Positions 56,715 to 64,000 of a stretch of DNA of 64,000 nt are shown piece after piece. This DNA comes from Actinopolyspora xinjiangensis (GTDB taxonomy: Bacteria > Actinomycetota > Actinomycetes > Mycobacteriales > Pseudonocardiaceae). The first letter of the stretch is position 1; every line of letters begins with the position of its first letter. The position numbers and the translations under genes are program-made. The stretch covers positions 1-64,000 of the forward strand of contig NZ_FNJR01000016.1 of NCBI RefSeq assembly GCF_900104475.1, given 5' to 3'. Below the pieces are notes generated by a model. It searched no databases. It was not told where the DNA came from and was given only the letters and a program-made list of their open reading frames with translations.

Positions 56715-56900
56715 GACTCACCTCACGCTATTCGGAGCAGCGCGGAACGAACGGGCCGAACATGGTTCGGTTCCGGCTCCGCGCAAGCTTACCCGGTGGT
56801 AACTCGAACCGGTCACCCTCCTCGGCGCAACGCCGGAAGCAAAACCGAAACTGCTGTGTACAGCATATTGGAGAGACGGTCAGGAGTCTCCGAACACGAA

Positions 56901-56936
56901 CGCGGGGGCGCCCACCCTCGGGTGGGCGCCCCCGCG
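56901..56936 (-). terminator. Strong hairpin downstream of the GH25 gene
   Basis: A perfect 17-bp inverted repeat (CGCGGGGGCGCCCACCC with its complement) around a 2-nt centre, 35 nt after the GH25 stop in its direction of transcription. There is no long T-run, so it may act as an actinomycete-type I-shaped terminator or be bidirectional. Confidence 0.75.
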
Positions 56937-56971
56937 TCACCGGCCGCCCGTCATCGGGCGCGGGGTGGACC

Positions 56972-58396
56972 TCACTGGGCGAGTTCGAGCAGATCGGACC
57001 CGCTGCCCTGGAACAGGTTCCTGTCCACCGGGCCGGTTATGCCGGGCACGGTCCCCTTGTTGGTGTACTGCCAGAACGAGTAGGCGTTCCAACCGCCGAA
57101 CACGCTCGGCTGGGGGACCCCGTAGGAAGCCAGCCAGAGCGGGTGCTCGGAGAACGCCTGCGAACCCGCCATGCAGTTGCTCCAGAACGAGGGGCTGGCG
57201 TAGACGATGGCCTCGTCCCCTGTCTTGGACTTGACACGATCCAGGAAGCTCTGCGTCCAGGCGTGCATCTGCCCCGAGGTCTTGCCGTAGCAACCACCGG
57301 TGTTGGGCGAGACCTCCAGGTCCAGCACCGGAGGCAGGGTGCGCCCGTCGTTGGTGTTCCCCATGGTGTTCAGCAGCCGGTCCGCCTGTGCGACAGCGGA
57401 GCCGGTCGGCCTGCCGAAGTGGTAGGCGCCGGCGAGCATGCCCGCGTTCTTGGCACCGTTGAACTGCTGCTGAAACATCGGATTGGTGAAGTTCCCACCG
57501 TCGGTGGCCAGCACGAAGGCGTAGTGCTCACCCGAGGCGGCCACCCGGTTCCAGTCGATGGGGCCGTTGTGATTGGAGACGTCGATGCCGTGCGCGTTCG
57601 GCGGTATGTCGACCTCGGGCTTCGACGAGGAGCTCCGCTGACCCGGGGCGTTCCCGGACTCGAGGGACGCGCCCGGCGCCCGGCCCTGTTCGTCACCGGG
57701 CGAGGAGTCCCGCCCTGTTCCACCCTGCCCGGACTGCGCCTGGTCGGGGGAACGCAGCTCGACGGTGTGGGCGGCGGGGGTCGTCCGCTCGCCGGTGTCG
57801 GGACCGGCAGTACCGACGATGATCGCCAGCACACCGAACGCGGCGACAGCCGCGGTCAGCTGCACCGAACGACTGCGCACCGAAGCACGGTGCCGAGCTG
57901 AGCTCTCCGGCAGCTTCGCGCGCAGTTCGGCCATCCGGGGTTCGAGCTCGGCGCGGATCCGCCGCGCCGTGGGGGCGAGGCGCCGTCGGACGCGTTCGAC
58001 CACCGGTGAGAGCCGCTGCCACACGCGCCGCACAGCCGGATCGATTCGGCGCTTCGCGCTCTCGATGGCGGGAATCAGCCGCTCGTGCGCGCGCCGCGCG
58101 TAGGGGGCCGCCCGACGCACCACGCGTTCGGCCAACGCGGTCAGCGTGGCCAGTACCCGCCGCAACCACCGAACGATCCGGTCGGTGGTTCGACGCGCGA
58201 CTGGGCGCAGCCGGTCGGCGGTGTCACGCGCGAACCGCTCGGTTCCACGCGCGGCGCGCTGCCAACCAGTGGAAGCACCCGGTGCGTTCGGGGGGCGCTC
58301 CGGGTTCGCTCGACGCTCGGTGGCGTCTGCCGACTCGGAAGAGCCGACCGGTTCACGGGGGTCTTCTTCGGGGTTGTATTGGCCGGGGGTATTCAC
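56972..58396 (-). CDS. Membrane-anchored GH25 muramidase with long Arg-rich cytosolic region
   Basis: A 474-aa protein in three parts. Residues 1-178 are very rich in Arg with imperfect repeats of the form RLxPxxxxxRRI/L (near 62, 106, 128 and 140). Residues about 180-198 form one membrane helix (LTAAVAAFGVLAIIVGTAG). After a Ser/Gly/Pro linker, a GH25 lysozyme domain starts near 265 (AHGIDVSNHNGPIDWNRV, with the catalytic-region LPPVLDLEVSPNTG). The enzyme should cut peptidoglycan between MurNAc and GlcNAc outside the membrane. The GTG at 58396 was chosen for GGGG upstream. The basic cytosolic part might bind nucleic acid, lipid or partner proteins; its role is unknown. Confidence 0.87.
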   Translation of the reverse strand: MNTPGQYNPEEDPREPVGSSESADATERRANPERPPNAPGASTGWQRAARGTERFARDTADRLRPVARRTTDRIVRWLRRVLATLTALAERVVRRAAPYARRAHERLIPAIESAKRRIDPAVRRVWQRLSPVVERVRRRLAPTARRIRAELEPRMAELRAKLPESSARHRASVRSRSVQLTAAVAAFGVLAIIVGTAGPDTGERTTPAAHTVELRSPDQAQSGQGGTGRDSSPGDEQGRAPGASLESGNAPGQRSSSSKPEVDIPPNAHGIDVSNHNGPIDWNRVAASGEHYAFVLATDGGNFTNPMFQQQFNGAKNAGMLAGAYHFGRPTGSAVAQADRLLNTMGNTNDGRTLPPVLDLEVSPNTGGCYGKTSGQMHAWTQSFLDRVKSKTGDEAIVYASPSFWSNCMAGSQAFSEHPLWLASYGVPQPSVFGGWNAYSFWQYTNKGTVPGITGPVDRNLFQGSGSDLLELAQ

Positions 58397-58654
58397 GAGT
58401 CCCCAGACTCCCAGCACTCAGCGTGCACGTAACCACCGGAAAACACGTACACGACTACCTAGATTGCCCCCGTAGGTAGTACCCGGCGAGCCGATACGTC
58501 ACTCGCTGTATTCAATTGTGCCCGCCGCGTCGAAAACACGTCGCCACGGAACGGCGGCAACGAGGTCCGAACCACACCGCGACAAGCCTATCCCCCGCCG
58601 CCAGAGTTCCGAAGCGCCGGTGATCCATGTCGCACCGGCTGCCATCCTGGGGGT

Positions 58655-59047
58655 ATGAGCAACGAGCGCAACGTCCTCGGCGAGCCCCTCGAAGAGTGCG
58701 GAACCGATCCCCTGACCGGCTTCTACCGTGACGGTTGCTGCGCGAGCGGACCGGAGGACACCGGAAACCACTCGGTGTGCGCGGTGGTCACCAAGGAGTT
58801 CCTGGAACAGCAACGCGAGTCGGGCAACGACCTCACGGCCGCGCTGCCCCAGTTCGGCTTCCCCGGCCTGCAGCCGGGCGACCGCTGGTGCGTCTGCGCC
58901 TCCCGTTGGCTGGAAGCGTACCGCGCCGGGGTGGCCCCTCCCGTCGTACTGGCGGCCACGCACGAACGCGCCGTCGAGGTCGTCGCGTTGGAGGTACTGC
59001 GCGAGCACGCCGTCGACGTCCCCGCGGACCCGAGCGCGTTGAGCTGA
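58655..59047 (+). CDS. DUF2237 family protein
   Basis: A 130-aa protein with the conserved N-terminus NVLGEPLEECGTDPLTGFYR, DGCCASGPEDTGNHSVCAVV, FPGLQPGDRWCVCASRWLEA and GVAPPVVLAATHERAVEVV. DUF2237 proteins are small, cysteine-containing and widespread in bacteria and plants; the function is not established. The start ATG at 58655 matches the family. It may be cotranscribed with the phosphatase gene 97 nt downstream. Confidence 0.87.
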   Translation: MSNERNVLGEPLEECGTDPLTGFYRDGCCASGPEDTGNHSVCAVVTKEFLEQQRESGNDLTAALPQFGFPGLQPGDRWCVCASRWLEAYRAGVAPPVVLAATHERAVEVVALEVLREHAVDVPADPSALS

Positions 59048-59144
59048 GTCCCACGCAAGCGGGAGGCCCGGGGAGGCCACGCCCACAACGGCCGTCGCGC
59101 ACGGGCACTCGAAGGTCCCTCGACCTGGAAGGGAGCACCGAACG

Positions 59145-59645
59145 ATGCGGGACCGATCACGCGGACTCGTCCTGGTCCGGCACGCCAAGTCGGATCGCAC
59201 CGTCGCAGGTGCCGACCACGATCGACCGCTCGCCGCCCGTGGTCGGAACGAGGCCCCGTTGGCGGGTGAATGGCTGCGCGAGCACGAAAAGCCTGTCGAC
59301 CTCGTTCGCTGCTCCACGGCGACGCGGGCACGGCAGACCGGAGAACTGCTGCTTCCGGAGCTCACGGGGCCCCCGAGGGTCGAACACGACCCTCGGCTCT
59401 ACGGCGCTGGAGCCGGGGAGCTGCTCGAGGTGGTGCGCGACCTCCCCGCCGGGGACCACCTCGCGCTGCTGATCGCGCACAACCCCGGGCTGGAGGAACT
59501 GGTCGCACTGCTGAGCGGCACGGCCGTCGAGCTCAAGACATCGGGCATCGCCGTGCTGCGCGCCTCCGGCGAGTGGAGCGAGGCGAGCGGAGGCTGGGCC
59601 CGGCTGGAGACGCACGTGACACCGCGGCGATCGGAAACGTCCTGA
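59145..59645 (+). CDS. SixA-like histidine phosphatase
   Basis: A 166-aa member of the histidine phosphatase superfamily. LVLVRHAKSDRTV holds the phospho-accepting RHA(K) motif at the N-terminus, CSTATRARQTGELL follows, and the second catalytic His is in LLIAHNPGLEELV. SixA-type enzymes dephosphorylate phosphohistidine on proteins; the substrate here is unknown. The ATG at 59145 follows GGAAGGGAG. Confidence 0.87.
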   Translation: MRDRSRGLVLVRHAKSDRTVAGADHDRPLAARGRNEAPLAGEWLREHEKPVDLVRCSTATRARQTGELLLPELTGPPRVEHDPRLYGAGAGELLEVVRDLPAGDHLALLIAHNPGLEELVALLSGTAVELKTSGIAVLRASGEWSEASGGWARLETHVTPRRSETS

Positions 59646-60247
59646 GCCACCACCGCGCCCAGCGAAGCCGAGCCCTGCGTCCGGGGCCGCCGGTCATCGG
59701 GTCGGCGGGCGAGCCATCGCATCGAACGTCGTCCCACCGACGCGGTGGCCGTTCCGGGTCACCGCGAGAGGTGGTGGCGGGGCAGTTCCTCGACACGAGG
59801 ACGGTATCGCCCCGTACCGGCCTCACCCAGGTGTGGAACGGTCGATCCGCGACGGTGTCCCGTCGGCGACACGCGCTCGCCGCTCCCTTCCGCACCCTCG
59901 CTGCACCGCGGCGTGCTCGCCCTGTCCCCGGTTCCGAGCACGAACCGGCGCACCAGGACCGTTCCGGCCGTTGAGCACGCGCCCCTCGAAACATCGACAG
60001 CTCCGAATCCGCCGGGGCGGGCTCACCGAACGCACCGGCGAGCACACCCCGGCATCCGAGCACGGCAGCCGAACACCGATCGCACCGCTGGTCGCACGTG
60101 CCCGGTGCCCGTTCCGGAAGTACCGCGAGCGGGCACCGCACACCGTGCGAGCCGAGTCATCACACCGGCTTTCCTCACGAGGGCCCGGCATCACCCCGTC
60201 GGGACAGCCCGGAAGGGCTGTTCCGCGGCGGGCGGGTACTGGACCGC
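59646..60247. other. 0.6-kb intergenic region
   Basis: No gene recognised. Overlapping frames on both strands are Arg/Pro/Thr-rich without motifs. It lies between the ends of two convergent genes, so no promoter is needed here. No clear terminator was found. Confidence 0.45.
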
Positions 60248-61246
60248 TCAGCTCGTCCCGCCCTGCGTGCCGGAAACACCGGACAGCACCGTGTCCTCCT
60301 CGTCCGCCGGAGCATCCGAGTCCTGGGCGACCGCACGCTGCCTGGGCAGTTCCACCGGTTCGTCCCGGACTTCTTCCGAGGTGTCCTCCTCGGTTCCCAC
60401 CAGGGCGTAGGCATCGGCCTGCTCGGACTCTGTCCCGTTCATCGAAGCGGCCAGGAACGGCTCCGCCTCGTTGAGCAGTTGCTGCCCCGCTCTGACCTGC
60501 TCGGCCATGTTGCGGCGCAGCGCCCGCATGGCCTCGACCTGCTCGTTGGCCCGCTTGGTCCGCCGTTCCGCCTCGGCCGCCGCCTCACTGATCCGACGCT
60601 CTGCCTCCTGCCTGCTGGCGCGGTCACGTTCGGCCAGTTCCCGCATGGCCTCCTGGCGACGTGCCGCCATCGAGATCTCGAAGTCGCGCTCGATCTCGTT
60701 GCGTCGCTGTTCGGCCTCCCGGTCCAGCCTGCGTCGGTGCTGCTCGGCCTCGTCGGCCATTCGCTCGATCTCACGACTGGTCTGTTCCAGGGCCTGCTGT
60801 CGCTGGTCCTGCGCCTGCTGACGCCACTCGTCGGCCTCGGCCACCAGGCTCTCGTACCTGGCACGCAGCTCGGAAGCGGCCTGCTCCGAACGCGACCACT
60901 CGTGCTCGGCGGTCGCGCGGGCCGAGGCGATGATCTCGGCGGCCTCGTCGTTGGCGAGTTGCACCATCCGACGTAACCGGTCCGAGAGCGCCGTTTCCTC
61001 GACCGGTGTACGGCAGACGTCGTCCAGTTGCCTGCGCAGCGAGTCGATCTCGGCACGCGCCTGTTCGAGCTGCGCGTTGAGATCCGAGACCTGACTGAGC
61101 GCGGAATCGCGGTCCTCGGTCAGCATCCGGACCTCGGCCTCGGTCTGCTGAATGTAGAACTGCACCTGTGAACGTCGGAATCCTCGCCACACGACATCGA
61201 AGTCCGACTTCAGCGGCACGAGCTCACGGCTGTCATTGTGCCCCAC
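60248..61246 (-). CDS. DivIVA-like coiled-coil protein
   Basis: About 332 aa. The N-terminal LVPLKSDFDVVWRGFRRSQV and QFYIQQTEAEVRML form the DivIVA-type membrane/pole-targeting start seen in actinobacterial cellulose-binding-protein-like and scaffold proteins. Residues about 50-270 are one long coiled coil rich in Glu, Arg, Ala and Gln, and the C-terminal 60 residues are acidic and disordered. Such proteins organise polar growth, septation or cytoskeletal assemblies. The GTG at 61246 (behind GGGGTGAG) is preferred; the ATG at 61282 lacks a ribosome site. Confidence 0.78.
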   Translation of the reverse strand: MGHNDSRELVPLKSDFDVVWRGFRRSQVQFYIQQTEAEVRMLTEDRDSALSQVSDLNAQLEQARAEIDSLRRQLDDVCRTPVEETALSDRLRRMVQLANDEAAEIIASARATAEHEWSRSEQAASELRARYESLVAEADEWRQQAQDQRQQALEQTSREIERMADEAEQHRRRLDREAEQRRNEIERDFEISMAARRQEAMRELAERDRASRQEAERRISEAAAEAERRTKRANEQVEAMRALRRNMAEQVRAGQQLLNEAEPFLAASMNGTESEQADAYALVGTEEDTSEEVRDEPVELPRQRAVAQDSDAPADEEDTVLSGVSGTQGGTS

Positions 61247-61515
61247 GGTCTCACCCCATCCCTGATCACTCAGTGGTTGCATGCGGTTGGAGCGAGCCAC
61301 GCCCCCGACGCGGCAGTTTCCGTTGTACACCCGAAATGCGTCCCGCGATGTCCGCCGGTCGACTGAACCACGGACGGTTCACATCGCACTGTGCACACGG
61401 TGTCGAACGAATCGCTTCCGGACATTGTCCACACCAACGAGCGACACAATCAACGGCCGGGACGAAAAAACGAGTAACCCTCCGATGTCGTGTCGGACAA
61501 TACGAGGCAACCGGA

Positions 61516-62127
61516 TCAGTCGGAACAGTTGCCGTCGACGGCACGCCGGAAGATCATCTCGATCTCATCGCGATCGGGTAGCGGTTCGCGAACGACCCCC
61601 TGCCACAGCAGACCACAGAACACGGCCGCGAGCATCTTGCCCGACACCTCGTCGGTGTAGGCGGTGAAAAGGTCCCGCAACGCCGCGTCCCACTCGGTGC
61701 TGGCGGAACGCAGAGCCGGTCGGTGCAGCGCGGCGACGTAGAGTTCGTGCTCCACCACGGTACGTTTCCGCTCGGGGCCGAGATAGCGCAACACCAGGTC
61801 GGTCAGCAACGCGGGCAGATCGACACCGGAGTCCATTCCCTCCGCCCACTCGCGCAGCTCCGCGACGTTGTCCTGGGCCGCCTGGCGCAGCGCCATCGCG
61901 AGCAGGTCGTCCAGTGTGGCGAAGTGGTAGGTGGTGGAGCCGAGCGGAACGCCCGCGGCGGCGGCCACGGCACGATGGGTGACCTTCTCGATGCCACGTT
62001 CGGCGACAACGCTGATCGCCGCCCTGGCGATCCGTTCCCGCCGCCCCGGGTCCTTGCGCGAGCCGCCGTTCCTGCCCCGCCGCTCATCGGCCGCCGTGCG
62101 GAGCGACTCGGAGTCCGTCGTGGTCAT
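61516..62127 (-). CDS. TetR-family regulator, BetI-like position
   Basis: A 203-aa regulator. The helix-turn-helix (about residues 30-76) contains IARAAISVVAERGIEKVTHR and AVAAAAGVPLGSTTYHFATL; the C-terminal ligand domain is VVEHELYVAALHRPALRSAS and beyond. It is divergent from the betaine aldehyde dehydrogenase gene, the arrangement of betI and betB, and probably represses it. The ligand may be choline or betaine aldehyde by analogy. The ATG at 62127 gives a normal-length N-terminus. Confidence 0.85.
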   Translation of the reverse strand: MTTTDSESLRTAADERRGRNGGSRKDPGRRERIARAAISVVAERGIEKVTHRAVAAAAGVPLGSTTYHFATLDDLLAMALRQAAQDNVAELREWAEGMDSGVDLPALLTDLVLRYLGPERKRTVVEHELYVAALHRPALRSASTEWDAALRDLFTAYTDEVSGKMLAAVFCGLLWQGVVREPLPDRDEIEMIFRRAVDGNCSD

Positions 62128-62319
62128 CGCCTGTCGTGCGCCCTCCGTCGGTTCGATCACAGCCGGTGCCGCCGGAACACCTCGGCGGTTCCAACCCTTC
62201 GAGCGATCCACACCTTGCCACGAACCGCGGGGGAAGCGATGCGACCTACCTCACGAAATCCACTTATTGCCTGGTCATGACCCTGTCAAAGATGAACCGG
62301 CCCACCGGCGGAACAAGTA

Positions 62320-62337
62320 TGTGTACATCTGTACACA
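62320..62337. promoter_or_regulatory. Perfect palindrome TGTGTACA-TC-TGTACACA, likely TetR operator
   Basis: Eight-bp perfect arms around a 2-nt centre, lying in the 468-bp gap between the divergent TetR and betaine aldehyde dehydrogenase genes, in its most AT-rich part. Size and symmetry fit a TetR-dimer site. TAGAGT at 62346-62351 just downstream could be the -10 of the dehydrogenase promoter, in which case a bound repressor would block it. The rest of the gap shows no gene. Confidence 0.65.
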
Positions 62338-62595
62338 AAAACTGCTAGAGTCTGGCCCCGGCAGTCGTCGAGACACGTGCCGCCCGGTCCGCCGGACGCA
62401 CTACCACGAGAACGGTGACCGCACCGGACAATCGCACCACGACGAGAACTGCCCGCCGATCCCGGCGCGACGGACACGCGACGGTCGGGCCCCGCCCGAT
62501 CCGATGACTCCGCCCGGCGTTCCCCCACGGGTCCCGGCGGCCGGGTGAAGCACGGTCCGGTGAACAAGTAAGCAGCCTCGACAGGGAAACTCACT

Positions 62596-64000
62596 ATGTC
62601 GCAGACCCACGCCCCGCCGAACGAGTCGGTCAGCACACGAACAGGAGATCCGAAGGCCTCGGGAACCCTGTTCATCGATGGTGTGTGGCAGGCGGCCTCG
62701 GCCGGGGGAACCCGCGAGATCCGCTGCCCCGCCGACGGCTCCCCGGTCATCACGGTCTCGGAGGGGGATCGCACCGACACCGAGCGTGCGATCGCGGCGG
62801 CCAGGACCGCTTTCGACGAGGGAACGTGGTCGGCGACCTCACCCTGGGAACGCGGGGACCTGCTGCTTCGGGTGAGCGACATCCTGGTGCGCGACCGGGA
62901 GGAGTTCGCACGGGCCGAATCGCTGGACACCGGCAAGCGGCTGGTCGAAAGCGGTTACGACATGGACGACATCGCCGCGTGCTTCCGCTACTACGGCAAG
63001 ATCGCCGGAACCGACGCCGGACACGTCGTCAACACCGGCTCCACCGAGGCCATCAGCAGGGTCGACTACGAACCCGTCGGCGTGTGCGGCCTGATCACTC
63101 CTTGGAACTTCCCGCTGCTGCAGGTGGCCTGGAAGGTCGCTCCCGCGCTCGCGGCGGGCAACACCTTCGTGCTCAAGCCGAGCGAACTGACCCCGAGCAC
63201 CGCGATGCTGCTGATGCGCGCCCTCCGGGAGGCGGGAATGCCGGCGGGAGTGGGCAACCTGGTACTCGGCAGCGGTGCCGAGACCGGGGCGCCGCTGGCC
63301 GAGCACCCCGACGTCGACCTGGTCTCGTTCACCGGCGGCCTGCAGACCGGACGGATCATCGCCGCCTCGGCTGCCGCGACCGTGAAACGAGTCGCCCTCG
63401 AACTGGGCGGGAAGAACCCGAACGTCGTGTTCGCCGACGCGGACTTCGAGACCGCCGTGGACTACGCGTTGACCGCCATCTTCCTGCACTCCGGCCAGGT
63501 CTGCTCCGCGGGCGCCCGGCTGATCGTGCAGGACGAGATCCATGACGCCCTGGTCGACGAGATCGTGCGGCGCGCCGAACTGATCAAGCTCGGCGGCCCC
63601 TTCGACGAGACGGCCGAGACCGGACCGTTGATCTCGGCCGAGCACCGCGCCAAGGTCGAGGACTACGTGGCGCGTTCGACCGCGGAAGGGGCGGTGCTGC
63701 GCACCGGCGGAGCACGGCCGAAGGACACCGAGCTGGAGTCCGGTTACTTCTACCTTCCCACCGTGCTCGACGAGGTGCGGCAGGGTTCGACCGCCGTGAC
63801 CGAGGAATCCTTCGGTCCGGTACTGACCGTGGAACGGTTCCACGACGAGAACGACGCCGTGCGCATCGCGAACGAGACGCACTACGGACTGGCCGGTGCG
63901 GTGTTCACCTCGGACGTGAGCAAGGCGCAGCGAGTGGCCGGGAAACTGCGGCACGGCACCGTGTGGATCAACGACTTCCACCCCTACCTGCCACAGGCCG
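62596..64000 (+). CDS. betB: Betaine aldehyde dehydrogenase (3' end beyond window)
   Basis: 468 codons are present and the frame is still open at base 64000. It is an NAD(P)-dependent aldehyde dehydrogenase: the Asn of the active site is in LITPWNFPLLQVAWKVAPAL, the cofactor loop is in VSFTGG, the catalytic Glu in VALELGGKNPNVVF, the catalytic Cys in HSGQVCSAGARLIV, and ESFGPVLTVERF follows. Overall pattern and the divergent TetR gene point to betaine aldehyde dehydrogenase, which makes glycine betaine from betaine aldehyde. It would complement the glycine methylation route at the other end of the window. Another aldehyde substrate cannot be excluded. The next gene, outside the window, would be expected to encode choline oxidation. 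Confidence 0.88.
   Translation, partial: MSQTHAPPNESVSTRTGDPKASGTLFIDGVWQAASAGGTREIRCPADGSPVITVSEGDRTDTERAIAAARTAFDEGTWSATSPWERGDLLLRVSDILVRDREEFARAESLDTGKRLVESGYDMDDIAACFRYYGKIAGTDAGHVVNTGSTEAISRVDYEPVGVCGLITPWNFPLLQVAWKVAPALAAGNTFVLKPSELTPSTAMLLMRALREAGMPAGVGNLVLGSGAETGAPLAEHPDVDLVSFTGGLQTGRIIAASAAATVKRVALELGGKNPNVVFADADFETAVDYALTAIFLHSGQVCSAGARLIVQDEIHDALVDEIVRRAELIKLGGPFDETAETGPLISAEHRAKVEDYVARSTAEGAVLRTGGARPKDTELESGYFYLPTVLDEVRQGSTAVTEESFGPVLTVERFHDENDAVRIANETHYGLAGAVFTSDVSKAQRVAGKLRHGTVWINDFHPYLPQA

Noticed and set aside
59646-60247. Overlapping 120-220-codon frames on both strands
   Set aside because: Mutually overlapping, basic and Pro-rich, with no start-site support; treated as non-coding.

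Overview
The window is high-GC, densely coding DNA from a halophilic actinomycete, most likely Actinopolyspora or a close relative. The strongest clue is the fused glycine/sarcosine/dimethylglycine N-methyltransferase at 207-1904: this single-chain betaine synthase is known from Actinopolyspora halophila. Helix-turn-helix/DUF397 pairs, WXG100-type proteins, GTG/TTG starts and GTGA/ATGA stop-start overlaps all fit an actinomycete. The genus is an inference.

Layout. 0-2 kb: metK (cut by the window edge) and the betaine synthase, so SAM is made beside an enzyme that uses three SAM per betaine. 3-6.3 kb: an exported family 2 glycosidase and an exported aldose epimerase. 6.3-7.9 kb: no gene recognised. 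7.9-22 kb: a minus-strand polysaccharide locus with two atypical LuxR-type response regulators, three glycosyltransferases, a lipid-linked initiating sugar-phosphate transferase, a GH18 hydrolase, a nucleotide-sugar epimerase, a UDP-sugar dehydrogenase, an ATP-grasp ligase, a flavin oxidoreductase and a NodB deacetylase. No flippase or Wzy polymerase is visible. 22-25 kb: two-subunit 2-oxoacid:ferredoxin oxidoreductase. 25.9-31 kb: KstR2-like regulator, GT39 membrane transferase, methyltransferase, class III aminotransferase, DUF5313 protein and a tRNA-Pro(GGG). 31.2-34.8 kb: a 3.2-kb AT-richer island carrying three type VII secretion-type proteins and a divergent membrane protein, bounded by 178-bp direct repeats of the 3' end of a GNAT gene. 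35-41 kb: small housekeeping and regulatory genes, including a metallo-beta-lactamase-fold gene broken by one in-frame TGA. 41.6-51.4 kb: a FAAL - type I PKS - acyl-CoA carboxylase beta operon whose order matches the mycobacterial fadD32-pks13-accD4 locus, but whose PKS also carries DH and KR domains and a carrier-like domain lacking its serine. 52-56.7 kb: two methyltransferases, an alpha/alpha-toroid protein and a GT4 in a compact cluster. 57-61 kb: membrane-anchored GH25 muramidase, DUF2237, a SixA-like phosphatase and a DivIVA-like coiled coil. 61.5-64 kb: a TetR regulator divergent from betaine aldehyde dehydrogenase (cut by the edge), with a perfect palindrome between them.

Together the ends of the window encode two independent betaine routes (glycine methylation and aldehyde oxidation), and the interior is largely cell-envelope chemistry: a probable uronate-containing glycan, a PKS-made lipid, peptidoglycan hydrolysis and type VII secretion substrates. 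The best candidates for undescribed systems are the PKS operon and the coupled UDP-sugar dehydrogenase/ATP-grasp/flavoprotein block.
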